Assembly (NCBI RefSeq): GCF_014206975.1
Contig: NZ_JACHOU010000015.1
Coordinates: forward strand, 59,938-123,937
Length of the DNA stretch: 64,000 bases
Reading direction: 5' to 3'
From: Aminobacter aganoensis
GTDB taxonomy: Bacteria; Pseudomonadota; Alphaproteobacteria; Rhizobiales; Rhizobiaceae
Positions 16,060-24,376 of this stretch are shown one piece after another (position 1 is the first letter of the stretch; the number at the start of each line of letters is the position of its first letter). The notes under the pieces are model-generated. The model ran no database searches and had not been told where the DNA came from. It saw only the letters and a program-made list of their open reading frames with translations. Position numbers and translations under genes: made by a program.

Positions 16060-16295
16060 CGCTTGCATGGCCTCCAAATGTGCGCCGCGAGCCAAAGCAA
16101 CAAGCCGAGTTGCCTGACACTATGGCGGGCGACGCCGGCCTCCGCAAGCGCAGTGACCCTCGGCGCAACCCAGGCGCGGTGCCCTCGAGCGCACTCATCA
16201 CTTTTGCGCAACGTCGCTTGTTGATCCGCCGCCCGAGGCGCACAATCCGCGGCCGCGGCGGAAGAGGAGGTGTCACTCCATGGGAGGAATGCACC

Positions 16296-17735
16296 ATGAA
16301 CGACTTGAGCCTCACGACGCTGGACGGCGGCATGGCAATGGTCAGTGCCACGACGCTCGACGCCTTTGCTGCCGGCCTGCGCGGCGACGTCCTCAATGCC
16401 GGCGACGCCGGCTATGACGACGCCCGCGCCATCTGGAATGCCATGATCGACCGCCGCCCCGGCCTCATCGTGCGGTGCGCCGGTGCTGCCGACGTCATCG
16501 CCACGATCAACTTCGCCCGCGACAACAAGCTGCTCGTCGCCGTGCGCGGTGGCGGCCACAACATCGCCGGCAGTGCCGTCTGCGACGGCGGGCTGATGAT
16601 CGACCTCAGCAAGATGAAATCGGTGCGCGTTGACCGTGTCGCCCGGCGCGTCTGGGTCGAGCCGGGCTGCATGCTGGCCGACCTCGACAAGGAGACCCAG
16701 GCGTTCGGGCTCGTGGTGCCGACCGGCATCAACTCGACCACCGGCATATCGGGGCTGACGCTCGGCGGCGGCTTCGGCTGGACGACACGCAAGCTCGGGC
16801 TGACCATCGACAACCTGCTGTCGGCCGACGTGGTGACGGCGGACGGCGAACTGGTGCGGGCAAGCACCGCCGAGCACCCGGACCTGTTCTGGGCCCTGCG
16901 CGGCGGCGGCGGCAATTTTGGCGTCGTGACGGCCTTCGAGTTCAAGCTCCACAAGCTCGGGCCGCAGGTGCTGTCGGGACTGGTCGTGCATCCCTTCGAC
17001 GACGCCCGCCAGGTGCTCAAGGAATACCGCGCGGCGCTGGAGGATGCGCCCGACGAACTGACCTGCTGGACCGTGGCCCGGCAGGCGCCGCCGCTGCCCT
17101 TCCTGCCGGCCGACTGGCACGGCAAGGAAGTGCTGGTGCTCGCCATGTGCTACAGCGGCGATCTCGAAGCCGGCGAGAAGGCGACCGCCGCCCTGCGCGG
17201 CATCGGCAAGCCGATCGTCGACGTGGTCGGGCCGAACCCGTTCACCGGCTGGCAGGCGGCCTTCGACCCGCTGCTCCAGCCCGGCGCGCGCAACTACTGG
17301 AAGAGCCACGATTTCATCGATCTCGCCGACGAGACGATCGACGTTCTCGACGACGCGATCAGGAACCTGCCCGGGCCGGAATGCGAGATCTTCATCGGCC
17401 ATGTCGGCGGCGCCGCCGGGCGGGTGGCGACCGATGCCACCGCCTTCCCGCAGCGCAACGCGCATTTCGTCATGAACGTGCATGCCCGCTGGCGCGAGGC
17501 GAACATGGACAATGCCTGCATGGGCTGGGCCCGCGACATCTATGACGCGGCCAAGCCGCAGGCGGTGGGCACGGCCTACATCAACTTCATGCCGGCGGAC
17601 GAGGCCGACCGGGTCGAGGCGGCCTATGGCAGCAACTATGCCCGGCTGCTGGAGGTGAAACGGAAATACGACCCCGACAATTTCTTCCGCATGAACCAGA
17701 ACGTGCGGGCCAAGACGGCGCGCAAAGCGGCCTGA
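16296..17735 (+). CDS. FAD-linked oxidase, BBE (berberine-bridge) type
   Basis: A 479-aa flavoprotein of the PCMH-type FAD-binding oxidase family. VAVRGGGHNIAGSAVCDGG holds the His used for covalent FAD attachment in this family. GLTLGGGFGWTTRKLGLTIDN is the second flavin site and lacks the Cys of bicovalent enzymes. The C-terminal KRKYDPDNFFRMNQN is the BBE signature. It probably oxidises an alcohol, sugar or alkaloid-like substrate with O2 as acceptor. ATG 16296 follows GGGAGGAAT. No signal peptide is seen. It is divergent from the outer-membrane barrel gene. Confidence 0.92.
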   Translation: MNDLSLTTLDGGMAMVSATTLDAFAAGLRGDVLNAGDAGYDDARAIWNAMIDRRPGLIVRCAGAADVIATINFARDNKLLVAVRGGGHNIAGSAVCDGGLMIDLSKMKSVRVDRVARRVWVEPGCMLADLDKETQAFGLVVPTGINSTTGISGLTLGGGFGWTTRKLGLTIDNLLSADVVTADGELVRASTAEHPDLFWALRGGGGNFGVVTAFEFKLHKLGPQVLSGLVVHPFDDARQVLKEYRAALEDAPDELTCWTVARQAPPLPFLPADWHGKEVLVLAMCYSGDLEAGEKATAALRGIGKPIVDVVGPNPFTGWQAAFDPLLQPGARNYWKSHDFIDLADETIDVLDDAIRNLPGPECEIFIGHVGGAAGRVATDATAFPQRNAHFVMNVHARWREANMDNACMGWARDIYDAAKPQAVGTAYINFMPADEADRVEAAYGSNYARLLEVKRKYDPDNFFRMNQNVRAKTARKAA

Positions 17736-17776
17736 GGAACCCACGGCGCTTTACTCAATGTGAGCGATGCGACGAA

Positions 17777-17819
17777 CCCCCACCCTGTATCTCCCCCCCC
17801 CCACAAGGGGGAGGGAGGC
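17777..17819. repeat. palindromic intergenic repeat, family B
   Basis: A single copy in the CCCCACAAGGGGGAGGGAGG orientation, downstream of the BBE oxidase gene. A run of ten C breaks the usual stem slightly. Confidence 0.75.
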
Positions 17820-17884
17820 GTCGGCGTTGCGCCTGCATGTCGGCGGAGCCCTCGCCCCAGGCTTGACAGACGGCCGCGTCTTTC

Positions 17885-17900
17885 ATAACCATATTGTTAT
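17885..17900 (+). promoter_or_regulatory. probable ArsR-type operator
   Basis: ATAAC-CATATT-GTTAT, a 5-bp inverted repeat with a 6-bp AT-rich centre, stands 16 bp before the ArsR start codon. This is the size and position expected for autorepression by an ArsR dimer. Confidence 0.6.
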
Positions 17901-17916
17901 AGACAAAGGTTGTGAC

Positions 17917-18258
17917 ATGACGCCGTCCGAACGCCTCGATGCCACCTTCACGGCTCTCGCCGACCCGACGCGGCGAGCGATCCTCGCGCGGCTGATGCAG
18001 GGCGAGGCCTCGGTCATGGAACTGGCCGAGCCCTTCGCCATGAGCCAGCCGGCCATTTCCAAGCACCTCAAGATGCTGGAGCGGGCCGGGCTGATCTCGC
18101 GCGGCCGCGACGCCCAGCGGCGTCCGTGCCGCATCGAGGGCGAGGCGCTGGCGGCGGCAACGGGCTGGCTTGAGGACTACCGCAAGGTCTGGGAAGGCAA
18201 CTTCAAGCGGCTCGACGGGCTGCTGGCCGAACTGCAGGCCAACCAGGGCAAGGCCTGA
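17917..18258 (+). CDS. ArsR-family HTH transcriptional regulator
   Basis: A 113-aa winged-helix repressor. The HTH is LADPTRRAILARLMQGEASVMELAEPFAMSQPAISKHLKML in three blocks, the standard ArsR pattern, and the C-terminus (WLEDYRKVWEGNFKRLDGLLAEL) is the helix typical of ArsR proteins paired with SRPBCC proteins. The metal-binding CVC motif is absent, so it is probably not a metal sensor. The SRPBCC gene starts 21 bp after its stop. Start ATG 17917 follows the inverted repeat by 16 bp; the pair is probably autoregulated as one operon. Confidence 0.92.
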   Translation: MTPSERLDATFTALADPTRRAILARLMQGEASVMELAEPFAMSQPAISKHLKMLERAGLISRGRDAQRRPCRIEGEALAAATGWLEDYRKVWEGNFKRLDGLLAELQANQGKA

Positions 18259-18279
18259 CGTATCCACGAGGAGCTCGAA

Positions 18280-18768
18280 ATGAAGCACAGGCTGGACGTG
18301 ACGACGCCAAGCGACCGCGAGATCGCCATGACACGTGTCTTCGACGCGCCGCGCGACCTCGTCTTCGACTGCTGGACCATCCCTGCGCTGCTGAAGCGCT
18401 GGATGACCGGTCCCGACGGCTGGTCGTTTGCCGTCTGCGATGTCGACCTCCGGGTCGGCGGAAAATACCGCTTCGTCTGGCGCCACGAGGACGGCCGCGA
18501 CATGGGCATGACCGGCACCTATCGCGAGATCATGCGACCGGAACGGATCGTCAGCGTCGAGATGTTCGACGTCGACTGGACCGAGGGTGAGGCGCGCTCG
18601 ACGCTGGTGCTGACGGAAGTGGACGGGCGCACGATCTCGGTCAACACCGTGCTCTACAGCTCGCGCGAGGCGCGCGACGGCGCGATTGCCATCGGCATGG
18701 CCAAGGGCGTGGAGGCCGGCTACGACCGGCTGGACGATGTTTTGGCGAAGCAGGCCACGGCGGGATAG
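18280..18768 (+). CDS. SRPBCC (AHSA1-like) domain protein
   Basis: A 162-aa START/Bet v 1-fold protein of the AHSA1 group: REIAMTRVFDAPRDLVFDCWT, LLKRWMTGPDGW, the GGKYRFVWRHEDGR strand pair and the C-terminal helix GMAKGVEAGYDRLDDVLA. Such proteins have a hydrophobic cavity that binds lipids or small aromatics; the enzymatic role, if any, is unknown. AGGAG lies before ATG 18280. It is the second gene of an ArsR-SRPBCC operon, a common pairing in which the ArsR protein probably responds to the ligand of the SRPBCC partner. Confidence 0.9.
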   Translation: MKHRLDVTTPSDREIAMTRVFDAPRDLVFDCWTIPALLKRWMTGPDGWSFAVCDVDLRVGGKYRFVWRHEDGRDMGMTGTYREIMRPERIVSVEMFDVDWTEGEARSTLVLTEVDGRTISVNTVLYSSREARDGAIAIGMAKGVEAGYDRLDDVLAKQATAG

Positions 18769-18819
18769 TCCGGGCATCGCTGCCTTGTCGTTGACAGGTT
18801 CGCGTCGCGGGCCTTCGAC

Positions 18820-18861
18820 CATCCTTCGACAGGCTCATCCTTCGACAGGCTCAGGATGAGG
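18820..18861. repeat. palindromic intergenic repeat, family A, tandem
   Basis: ATCCTTCGACAGGCTC occurs twice in tandem (about 18820 and 18837), followed by AGGATGAGGG, so one and a half units of the family A repeat. It lies between convergent genes. Confidence 0.75.
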
Positions 18862-18869
18862 GCGGCACC

Positions 18870-19187
18870 TCAGCGGCAGACGCGCCGATAGATGTTTCCG
18901 AACAGCTGGATCTGGCAGCTGGGCTTGACCATCGGCACGTCGGGGCGCTGGATCTGCGGCACGACGATCTGGCGGTCCTGCTCGCGAAAACGCTGCTGCT
19001 CGGCCTGGAACTCGATGCGGTTCTGGCGGCTTTGCAGGATCTGCAGCTCGTTGAAGCGGCCCTCGCGCGCCAGCTGGTTGCGGTCGGGTTGTCCCGGCAG
19101 GTCGATGGCATACGCCTGCGTCGCACCGGCGAGCAACATGCCCGCGGCCGCCAGCGCCGCCAGTTTCGATCTCGCTCCATTCAGCAT
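18870..19187 (-). CDS. hypothetical exported protein
   Basis: A 105-aa protein with a clear signal peptide (AALAAAGMLLAGATQAYA, cleavage near residue 27) and a mature part rich in Gln, Arg and Glu (LQILQSRQNRIEFQAEQQRF) that is probably helical or coiled-coil. Two Cys near the C-terminus (SCQIQLFGNIYRRVCR) may form a disulfide. I do not recognise a family. Start ATG 19187 follows GGAAGAG. It lies downstream of a LysR gene on the same strand. Confidence 0.75.
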   Translation of the reverse strand: MLNGARSKLAALAAAGMLLAGATQAYAIDLPGQPDRNQLAREGRFNELQILQSRQNRIEFQAEQQRFREQDRQIVVPQIQRPDVPMVKPSCQIQLFGNIYRRVCR

Positions 19188-19257
19188 CGGCAGTCTCTTC
19201 CGGTGCGATAATCCGCACATCATGAAGGTAGTACGCATATCGGCCGAAACAATGGCG

Positions 19258-20163
19258 TCATGCGGCGCGCGCCTTTTCGGCGAGGAAATCGATGAAGGCC
19301 CGGACGCGCGCGGCAAGATGGCCGTGGCCGGCGAAGACGGCATGGATCATCTCGATGTCCTCGGGGTTGTAGGCTTCCAGCACCGGCACCAGCCGGCCCT
19401 CCGCCATGTCGCGCTCGACCTGGAAACGTCCGGTGCGGATCAGCCCGACGCCGTCGAGGCAAAGTCGGCGCAGGCTCGGGCCGTTGTTGGCAAGCAGATT
19501 GCCGCCGATGCGCTGGACGAAGCTTTCGCCGGTTTCAGGGTCGCGGAAAATCCACTCGTCGCGACTGGAGAGGAAGTTGAAGCGCAGGCAGTTGTGGCCG
19601 GCGAGGTCGGCCGGCGCCTGCGGCACGCCGTTTCGCTCGAGATAGGCGGGCGAGGCGACGACGACGCGGCGGATTTCGAGGATCTTGCGCGCCATCAGCG
19701 AAGAATCGCGCAGCCTGCCCGATCGGATCGCGACGTCGGCGCGCTCCTGGTAGAGGTCGATGACGCTGTCGGTCAGCGACAGGTCGAGCTCGATGCCGGG
19801 ATGGAGCGACAGGAACTCGGCCATGTGCGGCACGACGTGGCTGGCGCCGAAGGCGACGGAGGCGCTGACCCGGAGCGGGCCCCGCGGCACCGCCGAACCG
19901 CCCGACGTCACCACCCGCTCCGCCTCCTCGATCTCGCCGAGGATGCGCTGCGCCCGTTCGAGATAGACCTCGCCCTCGGGCGTCAATTGCAGCGCACGCG
20001 TGGAGCGCACCAGGAGACGCGTGCCGAGGCGGTCTTCGATGCGGGTGATGAGCTTGCTGACCGCCGACGGCGACAGGCCGAGCTGGCGGCCGGCAGCCGA
20101 AAAGCTGCCGAGGCCGACGGCCCGCACGAACACTTCCATCTCGCCGGCGCGGTTGTCCATCAC
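19258..20163 (-). CDS. LysR-family transcriptional regulator
   Basis: A 301-aa LysR regulator: HTH at about residues 8-65 (VGLGSFSAAGRQLGLSPSAV, SKLITRIEDRLGTRLL) and an effector domain with SVIDLYQERADVAIRSGRL and IRRVVVASPAYLERNGVP. It belongs to the subgroup often called transcriptional activators of aldo-keto reductase or MFS genes. It is divergent from an MFS transporter followed by an aldo-keto reductase, which it probably controls through a TGTGAA-N5-TTCACA site. The effector is unknown. Confidence 0.92.
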   Translation of the reverse strand: MMDNRAGEMEVFVRAVGLGSFSAAGRQLGLSPSAVSKLITRIEDRLGTRLLVRSTRALQLTPEGEVYLERAQRILGEIEEAERVVTSGGSAVPRGPLRVSASVAFGASHVVPHMAEFLSLHPGIELDLSLTDSVIDLYQERADVAIRSGRLRDSSLMARKILEIRRVVVASPAYLERNGVPQAPADLAGHNCLRFNFLSSRDEWIFRDPETGESFVQRIGGNLLANNGPSLRRLCLDGVGLIRTGRFQVERDMAEGRLVPVLEAYNPEDIEMIHAVFAGHGHLAARVRAFIDFLAEKARAA

Positions 20164-20170
20164 AGCCTCT

Positions 20171-20187
20171 TGTGAATTCGTTTCACA
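20171..20187. promoter_or_regulatory. candidate LysR operator
   Basis: TGTGAA-TTCGT-TTCACA is a 6-bp inverted repeat starting 8 bp upstream of the LysR start codon, in the divergent LysR/MFS intergenic region. LysR proteins usually bind T-N11-A sites; this one contains several such spacings. Confidence 0.45.
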
Positions 20188-20311
20188 GGTATTCGTCCAT
20201 CATGGCGGATTATTGCGCAAGTGGCTTTGCCCCATATTGCCCGGCAAGGAACAACCGGCGAACGCAACTCGCCTCAACTGCGCCCGCTCGGCGGGCGGGA
20301 ACGGTTTTGCC

Positions 20312-21493
20312 ATGCCTCTGGCCATATTCGCATTGACCATCGCGGCTTACGCGATCGGAACCACCGAATTCGTCATCGTCGGGCTGCTGCCGACGGTGGC
20401 GAACGATCTCCAGATTACCCTGCCGCTCGCCGGCATGATCGTCAGCGTCTATGCGCTCGGCGTCACCTTCGGCGCGCCGGTGCTGACGGCACTGACCGGC
20501 AGGATCGAGCGCAAGCCGCTGCTGCTCGGCCTGATGGCGCTGTTCGTCGTCGGCAATGCCGCGGCGGCATTGAGCCCGAGCTACGAGCTGCTGCTGGTGG
20601 CGCGCGTGCTGTCGGCCTTCGCCCACGGCGTGTTCTTCTCGGTCGGCGCCACCATCGCCGCCGACCTGGTGCCGGAAAACCGCCGCGCCTCGGCGATTGC
20701 CATGATGTTCATGGGCCTGACGGTGGCGATCGTCACCGGCGTGCCGCTCGGCACCTTCATCGGCCAGACCTTCGGCTGGCGCGCCACCTTCTGGGGCGTC
20801 TCGGCGCTCGGCGTCATCGCCTTTGCCGGCATCGCTGCCCTTTTGCCGTCGACGCTGAAGAAGGCTGCCCCGTCGAGCCTGCTAGACCAGGCCAGGGTGC
20901 TCGGCTCCGGCCGACTGCTGTTGGTCTACGGCATGACTGCGCTCGGCTATGGCGGCACCTTCGTCGCCTTCACCTACCTCGCCTCGATCCTGGAACAGGT
21001 CACCGGCTTCTCGGCCTCCAGCGTCAGCCTGCTGCTGGTGCTCTACGGCCTGGCGATCGCTGCCGGCAACATTGCCGGCGGCCGCATCGCCGACCGCAAC
21101 CCGGTCAAGGCGCTGACGGTGCTGTTTGCCCTGCAGGCGGCGGTGCTGGTGGTGTTCCATTTCACCGCCATTTCGCCCGTCTGGACCGTGGTGACGCTGG
21201 CGGCTCTCGGCTTCCTGTCCTTCGCCAATGTGCCCGGACTGCAGCTCTATGTCGTGCAGCTTGCCAAGGAACATCGTCCCGGCGCCGTCGACGTCGCCTC
21301 GGCGCTCAACATCGCCGCCTTCAACCTTGGCATCGCGCTGGGCGCCTGGATCGGCGGACTGGTGGTCGCCTCGCCGCTCGGCCTCGGCGCCACGCCGTGG
21401 GTCGGTGCGGTGCTGGTGGCCGGCGCATTCGTGCTGACCGTGTGGAGCGGCGTGCTCGACCGCCGCGAGGAACCCTTGTGCCAGCCGGCATGA
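20312..21493 (+). CDS. MFS efflux transporter, AraJ/NepI-like
   Basis: A 393-aa major facilitator with twelve predicted helices. TM1 begins LAIFALTIAAYAIGTTEFVIVGLLPTVA in two blocks, typical of the drug:H+ antiporter-1 group (AraJ, NepI, YdhP). The loop 2-3 motif A appears as LTGRIERKPLLL and RGVP-type motif C as MGLTVAIVTGVPLGTFIG. It probably exports a small hydrophobic or nucleoside-like compound. ATG 20312 is the family start. It is divergent from a LysR gene, and an aldo-keto reductase follows after 88 bp, probably in the same operon. Confidence 0.9.
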   Translation: MPLAIFALTIAAYAIGTTEFVIVGLLPTVANDLQITLPLAGMIVSVYALGVTFGAPVLTALTGRIERKPLLLGLMALFVVGNAAAALSPSYELLLVARVLSAFAHGVFFSVGATIAADLVPENRRASAIAMMFMGLTVAIVTGVPLGTFIGQTFGWRATFWGVSALGVIAFAGIAALLPSTLKKAAPSSLLDQARVLGSGRLLLVYGMTALGYGGTFVAFTYLASILEQVTGFSASSVSLLLVLYGLAIAAGNIAGGRIADRNPVKALTVLFALQAAVLVVFHFTAISPVWTVVTLAALGFLSFANVPGLQLYVVQLAKEHRPGAVDVASALNIAAFNLGIALGAWIGGLVVASPLGLGATPWVGAVLVAGAFVLTVWSGVLDRREEPLCQPA

Positions 21494-21581
21494 ACCGTTG
21501 ATCGAACAGATCCCGGACCTAACTAGAAGGAGTGGAACCTGCCTCCCCGGTTACCGCTCCTCCCCAACCAAGGAGAATTCC

Positions 21582-22415
21582 ATGAAATTCGTGACCGCCA
21601 ATGGTGCGACGATCCCCGCCCTCGGATTCGGTACCTTCCGCATGCCCGGCAAGGAGGTGCTCGAAGTGGTGCCCGAGGCCATCAGGCTCGGCTTCCGCCA
21701 CATCGACACCGCCCAGATCTACGGCAACGAGGCCGAGGTCGGCCAGGCCATCCAGACATCGGGCGTTGCCCGCGGCGACGTCTTCCTGACCACCAAGGTG
21801 TGGGTCGACAAGTTCCGTCACGCCGATTTCGTGAAGTCGGTCGACGTGAGCCTGAGCAAGCTTCGGACCGACCATGTCGATCTTCTCCTGCTGCACTGGC
21901 CGAACGACGCCGTGCCGCTGGCCGAGCAGATCGGCGCGCTGAACGAGGTGCACAAGGCCGGCAAGGTGCGCCACATCGGCGTCAGCAACTACAACACCGC
22001 GCTGATGGCCGAGGCGGTCGAACTGAGTGCCGCTCCCATCGTCACCAACCAGGTCGAGTACCACCCCTATCTCGACCAGGCCAAGGTGCTGGAGACGGCG
22101 CGACGGCTCGGCATGTCGGTGACGGCCTACTACGCCATGGCCGACGGCAAGGTGCTGTCCGACCCCGTGCTGAAGGATATCGGCGCCCGCCACGGCAAGT
22201 CGGCGGCGCAGGTGGTGCTGCGCTGGCTGGTGCAGCAGGATGGCGTCGTCGCGCTGTCGAAGACCTCGACGCTGAAGCGGCTGCCGGAAAACCTCGCCAT
22301 CTTCGACTTCGAGCTGTCGGATGACGAGATGGCGGCGATCCACGCCCGCGCCGCTTCCGGCGGACGCATCGTCAACCCGGCGGGCCTTGCTCCCGTCTGG
22401 GACAAGGCGGCCTGA
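21582..22415 (+). CDS. aldo/keto reductase
   Basis: A 277-aa NADPH-dependent aldo/keto reductase (TIM barrel). The catalytic tetrad is visible: Asp and Tyr in HIDTAQIYGNE (about D42, Y47), Lys in TTKVW (about K72) and His in LLLLHWP (about H105). NADPH contacts lie in VVALSKTSTLKRLPENLAIFD, where the usual IPKS is replaced by LSKT. It resembles the 2,5-diketo-gluconate reductase/DkgB group. AAGGAGA precedes ATG 21582. Probably co-transcribed with the MFS gene. Confidence 0.93.
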   Translation: MKFVTANGATIPALGFGTFRMPGKEVLEVVPEAIRLGFRHIDTAQIYGNEAEVGQAIQTSGVARGDVFLTTKVWVDKFRHADFVKSVDVSLSKLRTDHVDLLLLHWPNDAVPLAEQIGALNEVHKAGKVRHIGVSNYNTALMAEAVELSAAPIVTNQVEYHPYLDQAKVLETARRLGMSVTAYYAMADGKVLSDPVLKDIGARHGKSAAQVVLRWLVQQDGVVALSKTSTLKRLPENLAIFDFELSDDEMAAIHARAASGGRIVNPAGLAPVWDKAA

Positions 22416-22624
22416 GGGCCGGTCCCGACGCGGCCGTTGACGTCGCGCCGCCGACTCCCTATCTGAGGGCGGTCAAGGGCGGGAAGCCCCTGCCGCCCGC
22501 AGCCGCAAGGCCTGGTGAAGCTTCCCTCGAAAAGTTCGTTTCCCTGTCGATGCGACGGCCGAAGCGGCAATGCGGGCTCCCGACCTTCAACCACGCCGTT
22601 CGCGCATCGCGAAGGAGCGAACCC

Positions 22625-23083
22625 ATGACCACAGGTCAGACCACCGATTACAAGACCAACGCCCGCAGGCTGCGCGACGCGCTCGCCGCCGAGGGCATCG
22701 CCGTCAGCCACGCCAAGGCGCTGGAACTCGTCGCCCGCCAGGAAGGCGCCCGCGACTGGAACACGCTTGCCGCCCGTCCGCTGGCGAGCCCGGTTCCGGC
22801 CAAGGCCGACTCCGCCACGAGCGCCGTGCCCTTTGCCGTCGGCGAAAACGTCGCCGGCACCTTCAACGGCAATCCGGCGCAGGGCCGCGTCATCGGCCTC
22901 GAAGAGACGATCAAGCCGGACCTCTGGCGCGTCACCGTCGCCTTCAACCCGCCGGTGGACGTGTCGACCTCGAAGCTGTTCTCGTCGGAACGCCGCCGCA
23001 TCCAGATGGTGGTCGGCGCCGACGGCCGCTCGCGCCGCCTGACCGGCACCGAGACGGGCGTGATGGCGCTCGAACGCGCCTGA
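22625..23083 (+). CDS. glyoxalase-superfamily-related N-terminal domain protein
   Basis: A 152-aa protein whose first 60 residues (YKTNARRLRDALAAEGIAVSHAKALELVARQEGARDWNTLAA, in two blocks) match the short helical domain annotated in rhizobia as glyoxalase-superfamily or Glyoxalase-8-like. The rest (about 70-152) is a beta-rich module (GENVAGTFNGNPAQGRVIGLEE, RVTVAFNPPVDVSTSKLF) that looks like an SH3-like barrel. No catalytic residues are evident. GAAGGAGC precedes ATG 22625. The function is unknown; a stem-loop follows the stop codon. Confidence 0.75.
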   Translation: MTTGQTTDYKTNARRLRDALAAEGIAVSHAKALELVARQEGARDWNTLAARPLASPVPAKADSATSAVPFAVGENVAGTFNGNPAQGRVIGLEETIKPDLWRVTVAFNPPVDVSTSKLFSSERRRIQMVVGADGRSRRLTGTETGVMALERA

Positions 23084-23092
23084 CGACAGGCA

Positions 23093-23117
23093 AGGGCCGC
23101 CGCACCACGGCGGCCCT
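23093..23117 (+). terminator. stem-loop after the glyoxalase-related gene
   Basis: AGGGCCGCCG-CACCA-CGGCGGCCCT forms a perfect 10-bp stem 10 nt after the stop codon. No U-run follows, so it may be a rho-assisted terminator or a 3'-end protector. Confidence 0.45.
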
Positions 23118-23175
23118 GGTCCCTCGAGGGTTTCCGAACGGAAAACCGCTGCGCCCTTTTCCTGGAATTGCTCGG

Positions 23176-24369
23176 CTAGTGCTCCGGCTTCGGCGCCACC
23201 AGGCTGCCGGCATAGCCGCACAGGGCGCCGACGCAGATAGCGCCGAACAGCGATCCATCGACCACGAACAGCATGATCAGCACCGCAGCCACCGGCCGGC
23301 CCAGTCCAGCCGTTGCGGCAGCGCTCATGCCTGCGGCGATGGCGACCACCGGGTTGATGCCCGGTGCTATCGCCAGTACCGAGGCGCCAGCGGCGGCTCC
23401 TGCGAAGATCAGCGGGAAAATCGCACCGCCCAGCCATCCCGTCGACAGGCAGATCACCGCGGCAAGCACCTTGAGCAGGCCGAGAAGCAGCAGCATCGCC
23501 ATGCCTGCCGTGGCCGCCCATTCGAGCATCGAGCCGATCTCATGATGGCCGGAGAAGCGCAGGATCGGCAGTGCAGCAGCCACCAGGCCGAACACCACCC
23601 CGCCGATGACCGGCTGCCAGAACGCCTTGGGCACGCAGTGCTGGACCAGGTGCTTCATCGCCGGCAGCGCAAACAGGAAAAGTACGCCGACTGCTGCGCC
23701 AAGCAGCGCGGGAACGATGGCAAGCACAAGGTCGCTGCCATCGCCCGGCGGCGAGTAGGGCGGCAGCGCAATGCGATGGAAGCCGCCTGACAGCAACAGC
23801 CTGGCGGCGACGAGAAAACCAAGCAGCCCGCACAGGCCGGCCAGCAGCAGCATCGCGCGCGGCGCCGCCGGCTTGTCGTCGGCGTAGGCAGCGCCGCCCA
23901 GCGGCGAACCATAGAAACCTGAAAGGGCGCCTGCCGCACCGGCCTCGCCGATGATGCGCGCGTCGGCATGGCTGCGGCCGAGAAAGACGGCGATGGCCGC
24001 CGTGAGCTCGGCTACGACAGCCAGCAGCCCGGCCTCGGGGCCGACAGCTCCGCCGAAGGCGACGGCTACGATCGCGGTGAGGCCGACAAGCAGCGCCTTG
24101 CGGTGATGGATGTAGATGGGATCGCGCAGCGCCGCCAGTTGCTCGTCGACGCTGTCGGTGGCGCCGAACTGGCGCATGATGCCGATCAGCGCCCCGCCCG
24201 TTACCGCCACGGCCAGAATGTACCATCTGGACTCGCTGACCGACCAGACGAGCGAGCTCACGCCCTGCATCAGCCACAGCATGGCGGCCGACGCGACGCC
24301 TGCCAGCAACCCCACGCCACCGGCGAGCAGCGCGAGCCTGACGATCTGTGTCCTCGTCAACGAAGCCAT
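23176..24369 (-). CDS. ClC-family chloride channel/transporter
   Basis: A 397-aa membrane protein of the voltage-gated chloride channel family with 10-12 helices. The first selectivity segment reads GGAVGPEAGLLA (GxEGP variant, with Glu displaced), a later one AAGALSGFYGSPLGGAAYA, and the third is GWLGGAIFPLIF, corresponding to GGxFxP. The gating Glu position appears altered relative to the E. coli antiporter, so it may be a fluoride- or chloride-selective channel variant rather than a standard antiporter. It starts 7 nt after the phospholipase D-like gene ends, on the same strand, so it is co-transcribed with it. Confidence 0.88.
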   Translation of the reverse strand: MASLTRTQIVRLALLAGGVGLLAGVASAAMLWLMQGVSSLVWSVSESRWYILAVAVTGGALIGIMRQFGATDSVDEQLAALRDPIYIHHRKALLVGLTAIVAVAFGGAVGPEAGLLAVVAELTAAIAVFLGRSHADARIIGEAGAAGALSGFYGSPLGGAAYADDKPAAPRAMLLLAGLCGLLGFLVAARLLLSGGFHRIALPPYSPPGDGSDLVLAIVPALLGAAVGVLFLFALPAMKHLVQHCVPKAFWQPVIGGVVFGLVAAALPILRFSGHHEIGSMLEWAATAGMAMLLLLGLLKVLAAVICLSTGWLGGAIFPLIFAGAAAGASVLAIAPGINPVVAIAAGMSAAATAGLGRPVAAVLIMLFVVDGSLFGAICVGALCGYAGSLVAPKPEH

Positions 24370-24376
24370 CCTGCCC

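Noticed and set aside
18820..18861. Short tandem repeat resembling a CRISPR unit
   Set aside because: Only one and a half units without unique spacers, and it belongs to the dispersed family A palindrome.
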